NCBI GenBank assembly: GCA_038025085.1
Contig: CM076151.1
Coordinates: 6,003,001 to 6,067,000, forward strand
Source of the DNA: Tetragonia tetragonoides
Lineage: Eukaryota; Streptophyta; Magnoliopsida; Caryophyllales; Aizoaceae
DNA: 64,000 nt
Reading direction: 5' to 3'
The position numbers and the translations under genes were made by a program. Position 1 is the first letter of the stretch. Each line of letters begins with the position of its first letter. Of this stretch, positions 59,258 to 64,000 are shown in pieces. The notes below the pieces were generated by a model. The model had not been told where the DNA came from. It saw only the letters and a program-made list of their open reading frames with translations, and searched no databases.

Positions 59258-62200
59258 GCTTTCCAAGTTTTGCATCAATCTGTAAGCTCATCTGTGAAGT
59301 TTTGACTTGTTTTTCTACCCTTTCGAAAGCTTGCTGAAATTTTCTTTGTTAGAGGAAATGGTTATATTCTGTCATTCGGGTGTGATCTCATCTTATTCAT
59401 TGAAGTTTCTTCTTTTATTAATGAAAGGAGCTCCAGTAAGGCAGCATTCTGTGTGTTCTACCCCCTCCATCCCATATCCCCTCCCAATTTGGTACTGTGT
59501 TATTTGATTTCTCAATTCACTATTCAAACACCACACCAGTGATGTATGGCGATTGCTGTAACGTTAAGGAACAGGTTAGCCGATAACTTCTTCTGGTTTT
59601 GATGTGTACAGTGTGTTGTACCAATCATAAATTAGGATCTCATTCCAACCTTGGAGTGTGAACAACTTGTAAGCTACTTCCCCAACATCAATCTTCTAAC
59701 TGTTTTTGTCCCAGAATAACCTGTTTCTTGTCCTTGAAGTGATTTCGTATGTGCTTCTTGATGTAAGTAGATCACAACCAACGAGAGACATACCCTTTTT
59801 TGATTACTTGAATACTACAGATTCTAGTGGAATGAATCACTTAGCTTGGATAGAATAAAGCGGTTCAGTTAATCGACTTTTCCCATTAGTCTTCTTAACC
59901 AAAGAGCTTCCCTTTCCATTAATAGATGCTCTTACCCGTAAATGGTGTACGTTCAAATAAGTGAAATTCTCTAGTTTTTGACTGCTGGTGCTAGTATATT
60001 GCCCTCTCGAAGTTTGACAGCCGAAATAGGAATCGTTTGGTTTACACTGGTACTAAGTTCCTGAATTAGAATCCTTACATTAACTTATTGGGAAATGCTT
60101 AACTAGGCTAATTTGTAACCGAATTGTTTGGAGGACATCTTGTCCCTCCTTTACTGTATTTTTCACTCTTCATCAGTATATACTTTATCTTTATCTAAAA
60201 AAGCTTCTTCAGAAATGCTCAAAATTGTTTGGTAGCAAACAAGGCAAGTACCTTCTAAGAAGTAGAACTCATCCATTAAGCAACCTAGCAATATGCTACT
60301 TCTTAGAGAAGTGGTATGTCGTGCATTTCAGACATTAACCAAACGACCTCTTACATGTTACATGACAGAAATACAATAATTAAGCAATTTTGTACTTTAA
60401 TTTGATAGAAGGTATTGGATGTTAGTAATGTCTACAACCTGTATCATTGACTTGTAATGTGAGACTAATTGATTTATAATCATCTACCCAAACAATCCTT
60501 CATGGACCTTTTGTCAGTTTGAGTCCTCAACCCTCTGATCTTTTCCTTTGTGCGTTCCACTTCTAGCTCTGTTTTTCTGAACACAGGGGAGGAAGTTGGC
60601 TGCATTTGTCAACACAAAGATATAACATACTTCAATTTTGGTCCATTAGGTATGATTGTATGAAATAGAAGGATTTGGCAGTTAGGTTGCTTGTGGCTGT
60701 TGTTGATATGGTTTCAGGCGTTTATTACTATGTACACTGAAGTCTTAAATGTCTGATGTACTATGGTGAAGCAACTCGCATGAAAGAAATTCGAGAGAAC
60801 ATCATACCTTGTGTAGCTAGATGTGATGTCTCTTTAAGTTGCATGGTGTAACTGCTATGCTCTGTAGTATAAAAAATGGTTAAGTGTGCACTGATATTAC
60901 ATGTTTGACATAAAATTGACAATGCTGCTGCTGTGATTTCTGAGTTCGAGAGCTCATTTAAGGCTTCTTGTGAGATTTTCTACATTCCTATGGTTTGTCC
61001 ATGAAGCTGGTTGTGGAATGTGGATTCGTGAACAGATGATGATATTGGAGGGGGCATATTCCTTTAAGAACTTGAGGGTTGTATTCTGTTCAGTGTCATG
61101 GACTCATGTGAACTTGTGGGTGGTATAATATGTGTAAGTTGTAACCTAGGTCTACAGCATTGCTTGGTGGAATTTACGTTAGACTTAAGATTTCCTCCTT
61201 TTTTTTTTCTTCTTTTTTGGTTGGGGGAGGCTGTGTAGATGGCAAATTTTATCATGTGTTCGCATCATTAAAGTGCCATGTTTTGGGCATTAGTAAGAAA
61301 TCTTGGTATACTATGCTTTCTCAGGTTTCCTACTCTTCACGATTTCCTATGAGAAAATGCATATTCTGTCTGTGTTGAATTATGATCAGCCACAAGTGAG
61401 CTGCAGCATATGGTATTTGTTCATCTTTTGTTCTTTTATTCCTCTCTTTTTTGGGTGCAGGGTGTTGAGCTGAGTTGGGAGGGGGCGCCCTTCAGAATCT
61501 TGACTTAAGTTCCTGTGCAGTTTGGAATCTGGTTACATTATTATATCACTTGCTTAACGTCTACAGCTTAAGGTTCGTCCTTCTAGTTTATTTTAGTTTG
61601 CGTGATTATGCAGTGATCAGATAATTGTCTCTATGCCTTATTTATAGTATTATTATTAATTATTACGAGTCCATCTTTGCTGCGTAATTGAATGCAACAG
61701 ATAAATGATATTTGAGACTGAGACTACCCCAGGAATAATTGCGAAAACATGTTAAACAAACAGGTTGCTCTGTGGCGACTTTTCTGTTTAATTCTGCAAG
61801 CATACCACATGGGTTATCATTATTCTAGGAGAAAATGAAGATGCTTCTCATCTTGAAGGGATGTTTGATATGAGAAGGCATCTCCGTTAATTTAGACCTC
61901 ACAGCATTCATTTCAGATTATTCTAAGGCCTGAGAAGATCTTTGTGATTTGGTCGGTCCTTTTTTTATCATGTACCCTTATAGTTTATGGTGGTCAATCC
62001 CAAGTTGAAGTAAAATGCGAGGCTCTTTTCCCTGGGTTCTTGGGTAGTGGTGGGTGGGGCGGTTGTTATTCGGTTTTCCCCTGAACATTGGTATATTCTT
62101 AAGATATTTGCCATTTCTGATGTATACCCCTGCTGTTGTGCACATCACAGAGTTAATAATAGGAAGTTAGGCTGCCCTTGAATTGAGTGGAATTATTTTA

Positions 62201-62744
62201 TTTTATTTTATTTTTTTTTTTTGAGGAGGGGGGGGGGAGGGGGGGCAACAGTACTGATTAGTGCTAAACAAATAGTAGATAATATTGGGGTTAACATATA
62301 AAAGAATGTTATTATAATTCTGCTTTTTGCTGACATTTTCATGATTTGTCTTTTTTTTTTTTTCCCTTCTTACCGTGCATTCACCCCTGTGTGTAGAGGA
62401 AGGGTCAGGGAGGCGTTGGACTGTCACTTTCTAATATTGTTCAGAATTCAGATTGTGCAGTTTGGCCAAATGGTTTGATTCATTCTTGCTTATGTGAGGT
62501 ATGTCACATGCAGGAAGCTATTGTGGAACAACAAAACTCCGTGCTTCAAAAAAGCTAGAATATGGTTCAACACATTTGGCCAGGTTTTATTCACAGTGAA
62601 GTGCATTAATTGCTGAGTCCAAACAGATAAGTAAACTATACATTGACTGGTGAAGTAAGACCTCAGTTTGATTTTGATAGTAGTGATGCTCTCGAGAGAG
62701 TAGTTTGAGATTTTGCAGATATAGCATGGTTTAGATTTGTCTTT
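59258..62744. other. gene-free stretch downstream of PPR
   Basis: About 3.5 kb without coding sequence. The first part is presumably PPR 3' UTR. It includes a purine-rich G run near 62224-62246 and T runs near 61200 and 62350. In Arabidopsis this interval, as I recall, holds HDA19 and a RING gene; neither is visible here. Confidence 0.5.
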
Positions 62745-62752
62745 TTTATATG

Positions 62753-63811
62753 CGCAATTTGGTGAAAATCACCTTAAAAATTACACCTTTTGTTCAGTAC
62801 CCCCTTAACTGTTGCTATTTGTTCAGTACCACCTTTAAAGTTACAAACGCCCTGAAAGTCACCCCTTAAGTGAATTTCCGGCCAAATTCTTTGATTTTCT
62901 TCCCATTTTACCCTCACGTGTCCCTCATGTGACTTTTAAATAATTTGACCAATTTTAATAAATAAAGTATTAAAATCATGAATAAATTGTATTTAAAGAG
63001 TTAAAATAATAAAAATTAAAAATTCATGAACAAATTGTATGTGTCCGTCCAATTCCTTGCTCTCTTCATAGAATCAAAACGCCCTTCCAGAGTTTTGAGT
63101 TCCAGCGACAGAACACAAAAATACTACAACCTCAACAACAATGGCGTCCTTAATCTTAACCCATCTCAACAGACACAAGTAATTTCGACAGAAAGTTCAG
63201 ACTTTTAGAGAGAGAGAGAGATGCGAAAATCTGAAGAAGAAGATGATGCAAGGACTTCACCCTCAACAGCAACAACTTGCCGCTCTTCTCTCCACCGCCC
63301 TTGGCCACAAAGACGAACCCTCCTCCACCACCAGTACCACCACCAGCGCCGCCATTTCAACCACCGCCACGTCATCATCAGTGCAAGATACTGACGAGTC
63401 GAACCGAGTTGCCTCAGTTAACTCGCTCCACCGGTTAATTGTTTACCCTCCTAACTCGGTCCTTGTTGCTCACTCTGCTGCTTATCTCTTTCAGGGCTTC
63501 TCTCAGCTCCTTGTTGATAAGTATGCTCTCTCTCTCTCTCTCCTTGTTGATATTTGTTTTAGTTTAATTAGTTTAGTTATTTACATTTCTATTTTTAATT
63601 TATTTAATTATTTGGTCAAATCATTTAAAAGTCACATGAGAGACACGTGAGAGTAAAATGGGAAGAAAATCAAGGAATTTGGCCGGAAATTCACTTAAGA
63701 GGTGACTTTCAGGGCGTTTGTAACTTTAAAGGTGGTACTGAACAAATAGCAACAGTTAATGGGGTACTGAACAAAAGGTGTAATTTTTAAGGTGGTTTTC
63801 ACCAAATTGCG
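62753..63811. mobile_element. long-TIR unit enclosing the first exon of an ARM-repeat gene
   Basis: 62753-62965 and about 63600-63811 are inverted complements. Both start cgcaatttggtgaaaa from the outside, and by eye differ at about 7 of ~205 positions. The outer flanks are tttatatg (62745-62752) and tttatata (63812-63819), a 7/8 match at the expected place for an 8-bp target-site duplication. The ~630-bp interior holds a leader, a 278-bp coding exon and the start of an intron. Either a TIR transposon captured a gene fragment (Pack-type), or two inverted MITE copies flank a native exon. No transposase is present. Confidence 0.65.
63243..63520 (+). CDS. first exon of an ARM-repeat superfamily protein (partial)
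   Basis: Encodes MMQGLHPQQQQLAALLSTALGHKDE..., a Ser/Thr-rich linker, then VNSLHRLIVYPPNSVLVAHSAAYLFQGFSQLLVDK, ending at a donor (gataa|gtatgc). The frame beyond 63520 is intron. The conserved VNSLHRLIVYPPNSLLVAHSA-like phrase matches, from memory, a plant ARM/HEAT-repeat protein of unknown function (At4g38120). A GA tract (63209-63220) and a short leader precede it. Exon 2 is not seen before the window ends, and the exon sits between inverted repeats, so it could be either the true gene start or a captured copy. Confidence 0.65.
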
Positions 63812-63819
63812 TTTATATA

Positions 63820-64000
63820 GGGTTTGTTCCTCTTCATAGTACCCAAAAGCTGAAGAATGACAAAATGCATATTGTATTTAGCTCTGTTGCAGTCTATTTT
63901 TCGTTTGATAGACTACGGTAGGAAGATTTGAATTCAGACCTTAGTCATCATTACCCTAGGCTACCGCCTACCGAATGCTTCATCAGTACCTGTACCTCCT
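63820..64000. other. right edge, no exon seen
   Basis: Either intron 1 of the ARM gene or plain flank. The last ~90 bp has a SINE-like 'gatttgaattcagacc' phrase. No continuation of the ARM coding sequence is visible. Confidence 0.4.

Noticed and set aside
1..64000. Autonomous retrotransposon or endogenous viral sequence
   Set aside because: I found no reverse transcriptase, integrase, protease or capsid motifs in any frame; only non-autonomous debris is visible.

Overview
The window is plant nuclear DNA from a eudicot. It has GT-AG introns, tRNA-derived SINEs, Stowaway MITEs, long (TA)n tracts and plant-only gene families (AHL, FAR1-related, S1, mTERF, PPR). I cannot name the species from sequence alone. 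About 13% is recognisable coding sequence; the rest is intron, short repeat arrays and transposon debris.

Layout. 1-13 kb: no gene, but two arrays of a ~312-bp tandem repeat (about 1.0-2.8 and 8.3-10.5 kb), a long-TIR element, a fold-back element, SINEs and a Stowaway MITE. 13.3-14.0 kb (+): single-exon AT-hook (AHL) gene, with four short antisense PPR-like motifs in its flanks. 15.6-16.9 kb: third array, opposite orientation. 19.85-34.68 kb (-): complete MRE11 in 22 coding exons (726 codons by my splice model); intron 12 holds a fourth array. 36.4-40.8 kb (+): FRS5-like gene, two coding exons. 41.4-45.7 kb: two inverted copies of a RING-H2 gene, one internally deleted and one frameshifted, with the fifth array and GGTCGG/GGTCC-rich DNA between them. 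46.6-49.9 kb (-): FRS9-like gene without the FAR1 DNA-binding domain. 50.4-51.8 kb: probable LINE-derived element and a DC1-domain pseudogene. 53.35-53.82 kb (+): small secreted S1-family protein. 55.1-56.1 kb (-) and 58.0-59.3 kb (+): divergent mTERF6-like and PPR genes. 63.24-63.52 kb (+): first exon of an ARM-repeat protein gene, enclosed by ~210-bp inverted repeats with a near-perfect 8-bp flanking duplication.

FRS5, FRS9, mTERF6, PPR and ARM occur in the order I recall for Arabidopsis At4g38180, -170, -160, -150 and -120, so the right half looks like an old collinear block. MRE11 and AHL are not in that block in Arabidopsis. The genes do not form one pathway: MRE11 acts in double-strand break repair, the FRS and AHL proteins are transposase-derived or AT-hook nuclear regulators, mTERF6 and probably the PPR protein act in organelle gene expression, and S1 is a secreted peptide.

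Most worth a second look: the TIR unit around the ARM exon (a possible Pack-type gene capture), the PPR-antisense motifs in the AHL transcript flanks, and the dispersed ~312-bp repeat arrays, one with an alternating dimer (higher-order) structure inside MRE11.
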